Assembly: GCA_949285255.1 (NCBI GenBank) | Contig: CASDXV010000002.1 | Location: forward strand, 85,758-149,757 | Direction of reading: 5' to 3' | DNA: 64,000 nt | Origin: an uncultured bacterium | GTDB taxonomy: Bacteria; Cyanobacteriota; Vampirovibrionia; Gastranaerophilales; Gastranaerophilaceae | Shown here: piece by piece, positions 49,565-58,534 of the stretch | How positions within the stretch are numbered: position 1 is the stretch's first letter | How the letters are laid out: the number at the start of each line of letters is the position of its first letter | The notes under the pieces: generated by a model | The model's database searches: none | The model's input: only the letters and a program-made list of their open reading frames with translations | What the model was told of the DNA's origin: nothing | Translations under genes and position numbers: made by a program

Positions 49565-51286
49565 ATGGAGAAAGTTTATCAAAAAGTTAAAACACTCTGC
49601 GCAAAACACTCAAATATCCTTAATGTAATTATTTTAGGATTGTTTTGCTATTTATTTTTGTTTCACAATTTGGGTTTGTATCCGCTCATAGACGTTGATG
49701 AAACGCGCTATGTGAATATGTCGCGTGATATGTTTTTCTTAAAAGATTACATAACGCCATATCTTAATTTTGAAAACTTTTTAGAAAAACCGCCTCTTTA
49801 TTTCTGGCTAAATGTCATTGCTTATCATATTTTTAATGACACGGGAATTTTTGTCTCCCGCTTTGCAACCGCACTTTGTGCAGCATTTAGCGTATTTTTT
49901 ACTTATTTCTTTGCTTCAAAAACCATGCAGTCAAAAGCCTACGGTTTAATCTGCGCGTTTGTACTTTTATCATCGGTATGGTTTTTAATTCTTTCTCACA
50001 TAGCAATTTTAGATATGAGCTTTATGGCTTTTTCATCAGCCGCTATATACTGCGCTATATTGAGCGAATTTTCTCAAGAAAAAAACAAAAAGTACTGCTG
50101 GTATTTTGCTTGGTTTTTTATGGCATTATCAGTTCTTGCAAAAGGTCTGATAGGTATAATAATCCCCGCTATGGTAGTGTTCCTTTGCTTTTTGGCATTT
50201 AGAAAAGTTAGGGAATTATTTAAACCTGTAAACATCATCCCGGGTATAATAATATTCCTGCTTGTTGCTCTTCCTTGGCATATTCTGGTATTTAAAGCCC
50301 ATGGTATGGCTTGGTTTAATGATTACATTGTAAAACACCACTTTGCAAGATTTATAGATTCATCTATGGGTCTTGGCAGAAAACAACCTTTTCTTTTCTA
50401 CGTTCCAATTGTTTTTGCAGGCATTATGCCTTGGACAGTTTCATTTATATGGCAAATATGCAGGGGTATTAAATCTGCAATTAAAAACTATAAAGCCGCA
50501 AAATCAATAAAAGTCTGGTTTACATCAGATACAAACGATAAAAAAATCATACTTTTTGCGGTAATTTACGCTATATCAACACTTTTATTCTTCTCTGTAT
50601 CAAGTTCAAAACTCCCGACATACGCACTTGCAATTTTCCCTGCTTTAGCTCTTATTGTAGGGTATTTCTGGTGGGGTTATGTTTGTTTTGATAAATATAC
50701 AAAAAACATCAAAATCTCAAGCCTTATAACATTTATTATTTTAATCTTGGCAGGTGTGACAGGCGCTATATTATCTTACTTTCCGCCTGAGGGCATTAAA
50801 CTCTATATGAACAGTTTCCAAGCGTTCAGTGAAGTAACCTGCATATGGTTTATAGTAGTACCCTTAATTGGCTGCTTGTGCTTAATTGCAAAAAACAGAG
50901 CCCTGCTTTTTATATCAAATGTAATATTTATGCTTGGTGTAATGCTTATTACAACAGTTCATCTGTTCCCGATGATTACAGACTTTGGACAAAGGGAACT
51001 TGAAGAATTCTCCAATATGGCAGCACTTGATAATAAGGGTGCCGAGCTTGTAACATTTGGTTTTGCAAGAAAATATTCTCTTATGAATAATTTTGACAAG
51101 AAAATTATCTATATTATAGATACAACACCAAAAGACATTAACGAACTAAATAATGCGGTGTCCAGAAAAGGCCGAGTATATGTAATAGTTAAAAACGAAA
51201 CATACGAGTACTTTAAGCCTCAGGGAGTATTTAAAAAACTAAAACCCGAAAAACAAAGTAAAAAGTACATACTTCTTGTAAAATAA
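49565..51286 (+). CDS. ArnT/PMT-like membrane glycosyltransferase (GT83/GT39)
   Basis: 573 residues, about ten or more hydrophobic segments. The first periplasmic loop carries DVDETRYVNMSRDM (catalytic acidic motif) and LEKPPLYFWLNVI, typical of the ArnT/PMT family, which uses polyprenyl-phosphate sugars to modify lipid A or proteins in the periplasm. The C-terminal soluble tail (about 490-573) is also typical. A GGAG site precedes the ATG. Acceptor unknown; lipid A modification is plausible given LptF/G. Confidence 0.9.
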   Translation: MEKVYQKVKTLCAKHSNILNVIILGLFCYLFLFHNLGLYPLIDVDETRYVNMSRDMFFLKDYITPYLNFENFLEKPPLYFWLNVIAYHIFNDTGIFVSRFATALCAAFSVFFTYFFASKTMQSKAYGLICAFVLLSSVWFLILSHIAILDMSFMAFSSAAIYCAILSEFSQEKNKKYCWYFAWFFMALSVLAKGLIGIIIPAMVVFLCFLAFRKVRELFKPVNIIPGIIIFLLVALPWHILVFKAHGMAWFNDYIVKHHFARFIDSSMGLGRKQPFLFYVPIVFAGIMPWTVSFIWQICRGIKSAIKNYKAAKSIKVWFTSDTNDKKIILFAVIYAISTLLFFSVSSSKLPTYALAIFPALALIVGYFWWGYVCFDKYTKNIKISSLITFIILILAGVTGAILSYFPPEGIKLYMNSFQAFSEVTCIWFIVVPLIGCLCLIAKNRALLFISNVIFMLGVMLITTVHLFPMITDFGQRELEEFSNMAALDNKGAELVTFGFARKYSLMNNFDKKIIYIIDTTPKDINELNNAVSRKGRVYVIVKNETYEYFKPQGVFKKLKPEKQSKKYILLVK

Positions 51287-51287
51287 A

Positions 51288-53003
51288 TTACTCTAAAGGT
51301 ATAACAATACAAAACTCGGTGCAGTAAGCATCGGGTTTTGTTTTATCTTGTTTTTTTGAGATGAATGATATCTCACCTTTGTGTTTTTCGATAATTTTCT
51401 TACAAATTGCAAGCCCGAGCCCTGTGCCTTCTCCGACTTTTTTTGTAGTGAAACCCGCCTGAAAAATCTTCTTTTTGTTTTTTTCTTCTATTCCAAGCCC
51501 GTTATCTTTTACGGTAACGCAAAGGTTATTATCCGCACACTGTGTGGTTATTTCTATACTTGCGCCATACTCTCCTGTTTTAAGCGTCTTTTTTTCAATT
51601 GATTGAATAGCATTCATCAAAATATTCAAAAACACCTGATTCAGCATATTCGGATAACACTTTACACTTGGAATTTCACCGTAATTTTTAACTATTTTAA
51701 TACCTTTTTTGGTTTTGTGTTTTAATAAATCAAGCGTTAAATCAAGCTCTTGGTTAATATCAGCCTCTTGCTGCACCATCTCATCAAGACGCACAAAGCG
51801 CTTTAGCGACCTTACAAGGTTGCTTATTCTCTTTATTGCTTCAGCATCAATTGAGTTTAAATCCCCTAAAACATCTCTATCATCTTCACTAAATTCTCCA
51901 AAAGTGTAGATTTTTTTTGATATTTCATTATTTGCACTTATTGAAGCTAAGGGAGTGTTAATCTCATGTGCAACTGAGGCTATTAATTGACCCAAAGACG
52001 CCATTTTCTCAGCGTTAATAAGCTGCAATTGCGTTTCTTTAAGCTCTTTTATTGCAGATTCAAGTTCTTCTTTTTTCTTTGTCACCTGATTAAAAAGTAT
52101 TACCTGAAATATCGCACTTGAAATTTGCCCTGAAATACCCACCAGAAGCTCTTTTTCAATCTCGCCTATTTCTTTTTTCGGGGTAAAGATAACAATTATA
52201 CCAAGCACCTCTGAGCTTTTTATAACAGGGATAATTATCCTATTTAGCGGAGCTTTAAGGGTTTCTTTTGAGGCATTGTGCTCTTTTAGGCAAAACTGAA
52301 ACGAGTTTTTTCCGCTGTAGATATTTTTTAAAATATTTTTGTCATATACAAGCTCCTCTCCTATTTGAGAAGAAAAAGATGATGGGTAAACACAATCCGT
52401 TATAAATTTTTCCTTAGCTTCAAGGGCGTAGTATACTTTATGCGCACCAAAAATAAGACTCAACTCTTTAAGTGCGGTTTTTATAAGGCTTTTAGCATCA
52501 AGTGTTTCTCTTATGCTTGTTGAAATCCTGTTTAAAAGTGCCATTTTTAAGGCTTGGTTTTGCGCTTTTGAGTTTGTATTTGAAAATTCAAGGTTTTGAA
52601 TTTTTAAAACTTCGTTTTCCTTGCGGAGTTTCTCCAGCTCAAGTTCTTTTGTAACGTCATAAAAATAAACTACTTTATACTTTTTAAAAGTAAAAGATTT
52701 TATTATGTAATACAGGTATTTTCTCTCCTCAAACTGATAAAGAGCATATGTTGTAAAATCGCTCTTGCTCTTAATTGCAGCAATAATAGGAGAATATGAC
52801 ATAAGTTCTTCGCTTTGCAGCAGACATATATCACAGTAGAACTTGTAGTTTATTTTTTTAAGCGCATCAAGCCCTAAAGTATTATCAAGCTTCATAAAAG
52901 CTTTAGAGAAAGCTTTATTGCAGTGAATTAAATTCTCACTTAAATCATAAATTATTACAGGCTCTTTAAGGTTATGATAAAAACTTCTTAAAATTTTACT
53001 CAT
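51288..53003 (-). CDS. Cytoplasmic PAS-GAF sensor histidine kinase
   Basis: 571 residues without membrane segments. N-terminal PAS-like domain (residues 1-120, VIIYDLSENLIHCNKAF), a coiled coil (125-155), a GAF-like domain (160-305), a second coiled coil, HisKA with MASLGQLIASVAHEINTPLAS (His near 345), and a HATPase with NIMNAIQS, DNGLGIEEK and GTGLGLAICKKI. CICLLQ-type cysteines near residue 55 (CDICLLQ) could bind a ligand or metal. It follows the MerR-like gene by 30 bases; no response regulator is adjacent. Confidence 0.9.
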   Translation of the reverse strand: MSKILRSFYHNLKEPVIIYDLSENLIHCNKAFSKAFMKLDNTLGLDALKKINYKFYCDICLLQSEELMSYSPIIAAIKSKSDFTTYALYQFEERKYLYYIIKSFTFKKYKVVYFYDVTKELELEKLRKENEVLKIQNLEFSNTNSKAQNQALKMALLNRISTSIRETLDAKSLIKTALKELSLIFGAHKVYYALEAKEKFITDCVYPSSFSSQIGEELVYDKNILKNIYSGKNSFQFCLKEHNASKETLKAPLNRIIIPVIKSSEVLGIIVIFTPKKEIGEIEKELLVGISGQISSAIFQVILFNQVTKKKEELESAIKELKETQLQLINAEKMASLGQLIASVAHEINTPLASISANNEISKKIYTFGEFSEDDRDVLGDLNSIDAEAIKRISNLVRSLKRFVRLDEMVQQEADINQELDLTLDLLKHKTKKGIKIVKNYGEIPSVKCYPNMLNQVFLNILMNAIQSIEKKTLKTGEYGASIEITTQCADNNLCVTVKDNGLGIEEKNKKKIFQAGFTTKKVGEGTGLGLAICKKIIEKHKGEISFISKKQDKTKPDAYCTEFCIVIPLE

Positions 53004-53033
53004 ATAACTTTTGCCCGACAGGAAGCTTAAATA

Positions 53034-53708
53034 CTACAGTACAAAATCGTCAGTATTCTTCTTCACATAAAGACCAAGACCGACAGGCTTGTAGCTTGCG
53101 TTTTCATTTTTTAAGTTGAAATTTTCTTTATTAAGCTCGTTTAATCTTTGTCTTAGTGTTTCATTTTCTGTTTTTGAACGAATAAGCTCAACAATAATCT
53201 CATCCAGCCCGTCCATTTTCTCACTTAAGACATCAGATATTTTAGATACAATATTGTTTTCAAGATTTTCAAGCTTTGTGCTCATATCAAGTGCTTGATA
53301 AGATGCAAGGGATGCCACGGCATTTTCTTTATTAAATCTTGATTTAGCACGGGTCAAGAAATTTCCCTCACTAATATTTACAACAGATGTATCTATATCT
53401 TGTGCTCTCATTTTTTCCTCGCGCTCAGAGCGTTTCATACGCTCAATAACTCTATCCACTTTTTGTTTTTTTGTTTCACGAACAGCGCTTGTGTGTTCGT
53501 AAAGTTCTTTAACTTTTTTAAGAACGTCTATATCACTTTTTGAAAAGTAAACATTGCCAAAGCCGTCTTTTTTAGGTTTTAAGCATGCTTTTTGGCACCA
53601 GCTGGAAACCTGCGCAGCACTTGTGTTTAAGATTTGCTCAACTTGATTTGCGTTAACGATTTCTTCGACATTAGTATCTGTTGTTTGATTGGCTGTATAA
53701 CTTCCCAC
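53034..53708 (-). CDS. MerR-like helix-turn-helix protein with C-terminal coiled coil
   Basis: 224 residues. Residues about 20-65 (VEQILNTSAAQVSSWCQKACLKPKKDGFGNVYFSKSDIDVLKKV) look like a MerR-type winged helix. A basic, helical middle follows, then a long coiled coil (about 145-210) that replaces the usual effector domain. It starts with GTG, with GAGGA nine bases upstream. Linked to the histidine kinase downstream. Transcription factor or DNA-organising protein; target unknown. Confidence 0.8.
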   Translation of the reverse strand: MGSYTANQTTDTNVEEIVNANQVEQILNTSAAQVSSWCQKACLKPKKDGFGNVYFSKSDIDVLKKVKELYEHTSAVRETKKQKVDRVIERMKRSEREEKMRAQDIDTSVVNISEGNFLTRAKSRFNKENAVASLASYQALDMSTKLENLENNIVSKISDVLSEKMDGLDEIIVELIRSKTENETLRQRLNELNKENFNLKNENASYKPVGLGLYVKKNTDDFVL

Positions 53709-53841
53709 CTGATAAATTCCTCAAAAACTATGATAACAATATTATAGATTAAATTTTTTAAAAAAGTAGTTTTGTTATTTAATTTTTACAAAAATTGTAA
53801 TATAATTTTGAAAGCAGGATGTATAGGGGATTTTAGTTTAA

Positions 53842-54465
53842 ATGGAGTTAAAAAGAGGATATTTTATTACCTTTGAGGGTGCTGACGGCTGCGGAAAAAC
53901 AACCCAGATAAAGCTTATAAAAAATATGCTTGATGAAAAAAATATAGCAAACATTCTCACTCTTGAACCGGGTGATACTGACTTAGGCAAGAGTTTAAGA
54001 GAAATTTTACTCCACTATGACAAACCTGTTGCAAGCTCTGCTGAGATGTTTTTGTACCTTGCAGACAGAGCCCAGCATGTAAAAAGTGTAATTGATGCGG
54101 CACTAAAAGAGAAAAAAATCGTCCTATGTGACAGATACACGGACTCAACCGTTGCTTATCAGGGATACGCAAGAGGAGAGGACATAGAGCAGATTAACTG
54201 TCTTAACAAAATTGCAACAGATAATCTTGAACCGGATTTAACAATTGTTTTTGACGTAGACAGTAAAATTGCCCAACAACGGGTAGGAGAAGAAAAAGAC
54301 AGACTTGAATCAGAAGGCTTAGAGTTTCATAAAAAAGTCAGAAACGGGTACTTGGAACTTGCAAAAAAATACCCTCAAAGAATAAAAGTAATTGACGCTA
54401 ATCAAAGTATTGAGGAAGTATTTTCCAACACAAAAAAAATAATCGGAGAGCTTTTAAATTTATGA
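53842..54465 (+). CDS. tmk: Thymidylate kinase
   Basis: Phosphorylates dTMP to dTDP. Seen: P-loop FEGADGCGKTTQI (residues 11-23), LEPGDTDLGKSLREILL, the DRYTDSTVAYQGYARG motif, and a LID region near EEKDRLESEG. In most bacterial enzymes the DR[YF] motif is followed as here, and the PGGT variant is PGDT. Length 207. A TATAAT lies at 53801-53806. It overlaps the next gene by four bases (ATGA). Confidence 0.96.
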   Translation: MELKRGYFITFEGADGCGKTTQIKLIKNMLDEKNIANILTLEPGDTDLGKSLREILLHYDKPVASSAEMFLYLADRAQHVKSVIDAALKEKKIVLCDRYTDSTVAYQGYARGEDIEQINCLNKIATDNLEPDLTIVFDVDSKIAQQRVGEEKDRLESEGLEFHKKVRNGYLELAKKYPQRIKVIDANQSIEEVFSNTKKIIGELLNL

Positions 54466-56174
54466 AAAAATTCATAATTTCAATGTTTATATTTTTTGTA
54501 CTCATCTCAAAAGCAACTGCCGCAGAGATTACAGACGGTATAAAACTTTTAAACTCAAATAATTTAAACAAAGCATGCGAGTTTTTTAAAAACTATACCG
54601 ACAACAAGCCAAATGACCCTGACGGGCACTACTGGCTTGGTCTTTGCTATAAACGTGCAGGTCAAAATGAACTTAGTGCGTATCATCTTCAAAAATCTTT
54701 TGAGCTCTCTCAAACAATTGAAGATATTGACATTGTTGAACCTATAGGCTTTAAAAACCAAAACGATTACCTTGATATCGCCCTTATGTACCTTGAAAAC
54801 GGCGACTTTGACAAGGCTCACACCTATACGGATATGACCTTAAAACTAAACCCCGATAACGCTGACGCCTATAGCCTGAGGTCAAAAATTTATCTTGCTC
54901 AGGAAGATAAAGACAACGCCCGCCTTGCGGCAATTAGAGCAATTCAGGCGGATAATTCGCTTTTAAACAGTGATTTGGCAAAAGAGTTTGACATAGTCGA
55001 AGTTCCTCCTTTTGATTTTGAATACTACAATTCAAAAGGGGTTGAATACTTCTACAGAGGCGAGCTTGAAAATGCTGTTAAATGCTTTAAAAAATCCCTT
55101 GATATGAACTTTAGAAACCCCGTTGCGCTTAACAATCTGGCTCAAGCTTATATTAAAATGCAAAATTTAGAGCAAGCCAAAAACACTCTTAACAAAGCAA
55201 AAATCCTAAATCCCAAGTATTATCAGACATACATTAACCTCTCATCTGTTGCAAAGCTTGAGAGCCTAAGAGATGACATATCAGAATTTAAAAGAAAAAA
55301 ATACAAATCCGAACAGGAAAAATACCTCAAACAAGCGCTTAAAATAAACCCTAACGATAAAAGAGTCTATCTTGAACTTGCAAATTATGAACTTGAGCAA
55401 AAAAACTTTGAAAAAGCCATAAAATATTTTAATACCGCTCTTGTTTATGATGATGAGTATTTTGAAGCTTATTTAGGAATAGCTATAGCCTACATTGAAT
55501 CAGGCAACATGCAAAAAGCACTTTTAGCTTTAAGAAACGCAGGTGCGCTAAACTCTAAATCTGATGAGATTTCTTTTTATCTTGCTAAAATGTGCATATT
55601 GGATAATAAATTTGACGAAGCTAAAGAGTATCTGGAAGATGCCGTGTCAAAGGCTGATGATTCGGATTATTACCTTGAATTGGGTAAAATCTACTTTGGA
55701 AAAAATGACTACACAAAAGCTTCCGAGATGTTTTTAAAGGCTCAATCGCTTGATGTAAGGCTAAAAAACGCAGCAGAATTGTATAATTATCTTGGTCTTT
55801 GCTACTACCACACAAAAAATTTAAAAAACGCTTATTCAAACTTAAAAAAAGCGGTTGATATGAACCCTGATAATGTGATTTATATGTACAATCTCTCTCT
55901 TGTTTATAAAAGCACAAAACAGGAGGGTGAATATCAAAAAATGTATCAAAAAATTATGCGCTTTGACCCAAAAACCGCTCAAGACTACATTGACTTGAGT
56001 ACAATTTACTACGACAGAGGTCAAAGTGACATTGCAAGAAGCACTTTGGATGAGGGTATTAAAAAAATGCCCGATAAAAAGATAATCTATCTTGCTAAAT
56101 TAAAACTTCTTAAAACCCTTGGCGATAAAGAGGGCGCAGACAAGCTTCAAGAGTTAATAAATAAAATCTTCTAA
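54462..56174 (+). CDS. Exported tetratricopeptide-repeat protein
   Basis: 570 residues: an N-terminal signal peptide (FIISMFIFFVLISKATAAE) followed by roughly twelve TPR-like units, e.g. PNDPDGHYWLGLCYKRAGQNELSAYHL, NPDNADAYSLRSKIYLAQEDKDNARLAAIRAI, FRNPVALNNLAQAYIKMQNLEQAKNTLNKA. Probably periplasmic scaffold. Coupled to tmk by ATGA overlap. Its stop interlocks with that of manC (CTAA). Confidence 0.88.
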   Translation: MKKFIISMFIFFVLISKATAAEITDGIKLLNSNNLNKACEFFKNYTDNKPNDPDGHYWLGLCYKRAGQNELSAYHLQKSFELSQTIEDIDIVEPIGFKNQNDYLDIALMYLENGDFDKAHTYTDMTLKLNPDNADAYSLRSKIYLAQEDKDNARLAAIRAIQADNSLLNSDLAKEFDIVEVPPFDFEYYNSKGVEYFYRGELENAVKCFKKSLDMNFRNPVALNNLAQAYIKMQNLEQAKNTLNKAKILNPKYYQTYINLSSVAKLESLRDDISEFKRKKYKSEQEKYLKQALKINPNDKRVYLELANYELEQKNFEKAIKYFNTALVYDDEYFEAYLGIAIAYIESGNMQKALLALRNAGALNSKSDEISFYLAKMCILDNKFDEAKEYLEDAVSKADDSDYYLELGKIYFGKNDYTKASEMFLKAQSLDVRLKNAAELYNYLGLCYYHTKNLKNAYSNLKKAVDMNPDNVIYMYNLSLVYKSTKQEGEYQKMYQKIMRFDPKTAQDYIDLSTIYYDRGQSDIARSTLDEGIKKMPDKKIIYLAKLKLLKTLGDKEGADKLQELINKIF

Positions 56175-57562
56175 GCTTTAACTCTGCCGTAGATATCTTT
56201 ATAGCGGATGATATCCTCTTCAACAAGCTTATCGCCCCTTTGGACTTCCATTATCTTAAGCTCTTCTTCATATGGGTTAGCTAGCGAGTGCTTAACTTTT
56301 ACAGGAATATCAATACTTTGTCCCGGTTTTAGCATAAAAGTTTTTTCATCAAGCGTAACTCTTGCAGTGCCTGATAATACCACCCAGTGCTCAGAGCGGT
56401 GATTGTGAGATTGCAAGCTTAGCTGACCTTTTTTAAGGACACAAATCATCTTTGTCAAATACCCTTCGCCCTGATTTAATACGGTATAATAACCCCAAGG
56501 ACGATACACGGTGCGATGAATTTTAAATGTGTCATCTTTTATTTCTTTTAGTTTATCAAAAACTTTTTTAACATCTTGAGCGCAGTCTTTTTTGCACGCA
56601 AGAACCGCGTCAGATGTCTCAACGATTAAAACATCCTCTAACCCGACACCTGCAACAAGCCTGTCTGAACCATAGAGCATGGAGTTTTTACACCCTACTT
56701 CAAGAGTGTTACCAAACCTTACGTTGCCGTTTTCATCTTTTTTGTTGGTATCATAAATTGCTTCCCAGCAGCCAAGGTCATTCCAATCTGACGCAAGTGG
56801 AACAAGAGCTATGTTTTTAACATGCTCCATAAGCGCATAGTCAATTGAAATTGATGGCATTTTATTAAAAATAGCGTAAGGGATGTTTTCTTCCTGAGTG
56901 AAATTAAATTCCTCATAAATATCAAAAATTTCTTTTGCGTATTGCTCAAGCGCCTCTACAAAGGTTGAAGCCTTAAACATAAATATACCGCTATTCCAGT
57001 AATAGTTACCGTCTTTAAGATATTTTTGAGCGGTTTTTTCATCCGGCTTTTCTTTAAATTCATCCACCTTAAAGCCGCTCTCAAGAGGTTTTTTAGCTTT
57101 TATGTAGCCATAACCCGTTTGCGCTGAATCGGGCTTTATACCAAAAGTTACAATGTAGCCTTCTTTTGCAAGTTTTTCACCCTCTTTAACAGTCTTAGAA
57201 AAAGCCTTTACATCATTTATTATGTGGTCCGAGGGTACTACGATTATTACATCGTCCTTGCCTTTATCAAGGATGTATTTAACAGCCGCCGCAATAGCCG
57301 GAGCAGTGTTTTTTGCAACAGGTTCAGAGAGTACAACAGGATTTTGCGCAAGAGATGAAAGCTGAGTTTTTACATCTGTTGCGTGTTTTTGGTTTGTTAT
57401 GCTGATGATATTTTTTTCATCAATTAAATCAAGGAGCCTTAAAAAAGTTTTTTCCAGCAAGCTTTTATTTGAATTTAGTCTTAAAAGCTGCTTAGGGTAA
57501 AGCTCTCGTGAAAGAGGCCAAAGTCTTGAACCTGAACCACCAGCTAAAATAATACCGTACAT
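56171..57562 (-). CDS. manC: Mannose-1-phosphate guanylyltransferase / mannose-6-phosphate isomerase
   Basis: Makes GDP-mannose for surface polysaccharide. N-terminal nucleotidyltransferase: ILAGGSGSRLWPLSRELYPKQLL, VVPSDHII, FKEKPDEKTAQKYL. C-terminal cupin isomerase: RPWGYYTVLNQGEGYLTKMICVLKKGQLSLQSH, HRSEHWVVLSGTARVTL. Length 463 equals bifunctional type II enzymes. TTAGGAG site upstream of the ATG. It precedes nothing on its strand but is followed upstream by rmlD, 48 bases apart. Confidence 0.95.
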   Translation of the reverse strand: MYGIILAGGSGSRLWPLSRELYPKQLLRLNSNKSLLEKTFLRLLDLIDEKNIISITNQKHATDVKTQLSSLAQNPVVLSEPVAKNTAPAIAAAVKYILDKGKDDVIIVVPSDHIINDVKAFSKTVKEGEKLAKEGYIVTFGIKPDSAQTGYGYIKAKKPLESGFKVDEFKEKPDEKTAQKYLKDGNYYWNSGIFMFKASTFVEALEQYAKEIFDIYEEFNFTQEENIPYAIFNKMPSISIDYALMEHVKNIALVPLASDWNDLGCWEAIYDTNKKDENGNVRFGNTLEVGCKNSMLYGSDRLVAGVGLEDVLIVETSDAVLACKKDCAQDVKKVFDKLKEIKDDTFKIHRTVYRPWGYYTVLNQGEGYLTKMICVLKKGQLSLQSHNHRSEHWVVLSGTARVTLDEKTFMLKPGQSIDIPVKVKHSLANPYEEELKIMEVQRGDKLVEEDIIRYKDIYGRVKA

Positions 57563-57610
57563 TTTTAACTCCTAACAGACTGTCATTATAGATTATATAA
57601 CAACTTTAGC

Positions 57611-58432
57611 CTATTTGCCAATAAGATATTTTTCAAGAGATTCTTGCCAATCAGGCATTGTATTATCTCCCTCAAGCACGCAGTAGTGCGGCCTTTTGGC
57701 AGGACGAGGAAAATCGCTTTTATCTATAGCGTTTACACATACGTTACGTTTCTTAATTTCAAATATTTTTTTTGTAAAATCCGCCCAGCTTGCTTGACCT
57801 GAAGAGCAGAGATGATATGTGCCGTAGGGTTTGTTATTTTTCATAATATCAATAATTGCCTCACACAGGTCTTTTGTCCAAGTGGGACAACCAATCTGGT
57901 CATCTACCACACTAATCTCGCGCCTTAACATGGAAAAAGTAAGCATGGTATCAACGTAGTTTTTTGAACCTTTGCCGTATAGCCACCCTGTGCGGATAAT
58001 GTAGTATTTTTTACAGGTTTTAAGAATTTCTTCTTCGCCTTTTAATTTTGACATGCCATAAACATTAATGGGATTTGCACTGTCATCTGTTTTATAAGGT
58101 GTGTCTTTTTTGCCGTCAAAGATATTATCGGTGCTTATGTATAAAATAGGAACATCAAGCTTTTTAGCTATTCTTGCAAGGTTTTTTGTCCCTATGTGAT
58201 TTACCCTAAAGGCATCTTCCTTATGAGTTTCAGCCATATCAATATTGGTGTAAGCTGCAAGGTGGATGATAAAATCTAAACTCACTTTGTTTATTATTTC
58301 ATTTACCATTTTTGTGTTGGTAATATCAAAAATCTTGCTGTTAGTAGCCCAAAAAAGCCACCCCTCGCGCTCAAGCATCGGACAAAGTTCCTGACCTAAA
58401 CTCCCGCTTGCACCTGTTACTAATATCCTCAT
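57611..58432 (-). CDS. rmlD: dTDP-4-dehydrorhamnose reductase (RmlD-like SDR)
   Basis: Last step of dTDP-rhamnose synthesis. Rossmann motif TGASGSLGQELC, the early HLAAYTNIDMAE and STDNIFDG blocks, and the catalytic YGMSKLKGE (Tyr-xxx-Lys). 273 residues. The rest of the rml genes are not in the window, so a related sugar-nucleotide reductase is possible. Transcribed toward manC. Confidence 0.88.
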   Translation of the reverse strand: MRILVTGASGSLGQELCPMLEREGWLFWATNSKIFDITNTKMVNEIINKVSLDFIIHLAAYTNIDMAETHKEDAFRVNHIGTKNLARIAKKLDVPILYISTDNIFDGKKDTPYKTDDSANPINVYGMSKLKGEEEILKTCKKYYIIRTGWLYGKGSKNYVDTMLTFSMLRREISVVDDQIGCPTWTKDLCEAIIDIMKNNKPYGTYHLCSSGQASWADFTKKIFEIKKRNVCVNAIDKSDFPRPAKRPHYCVLEGDNTMPDWQESLEKYLIGK

Positions 58433-58518
58433 AAAGTAGTTCCTGTTTTGTAGTAAATTTGGGGAAATATTTTGTATAAATAAATCATCCGTTAATCCAT
58501 TTATATATCAGATAATTA

Positions 58519-58527
58519 TGCTAAAAT
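58519..58527 (+). promoter_or_regulatory. Extended -10 of the peptide-binding protein gene
   Basis: TGCTAAAAT, seven bases (CAATATA), ATG at 58535. Same TGCTAAA core as mrnC and dnaE. No ribosome-binding site. Confidence 0.6.
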
Positions 58528-58534
58528 CAATATA

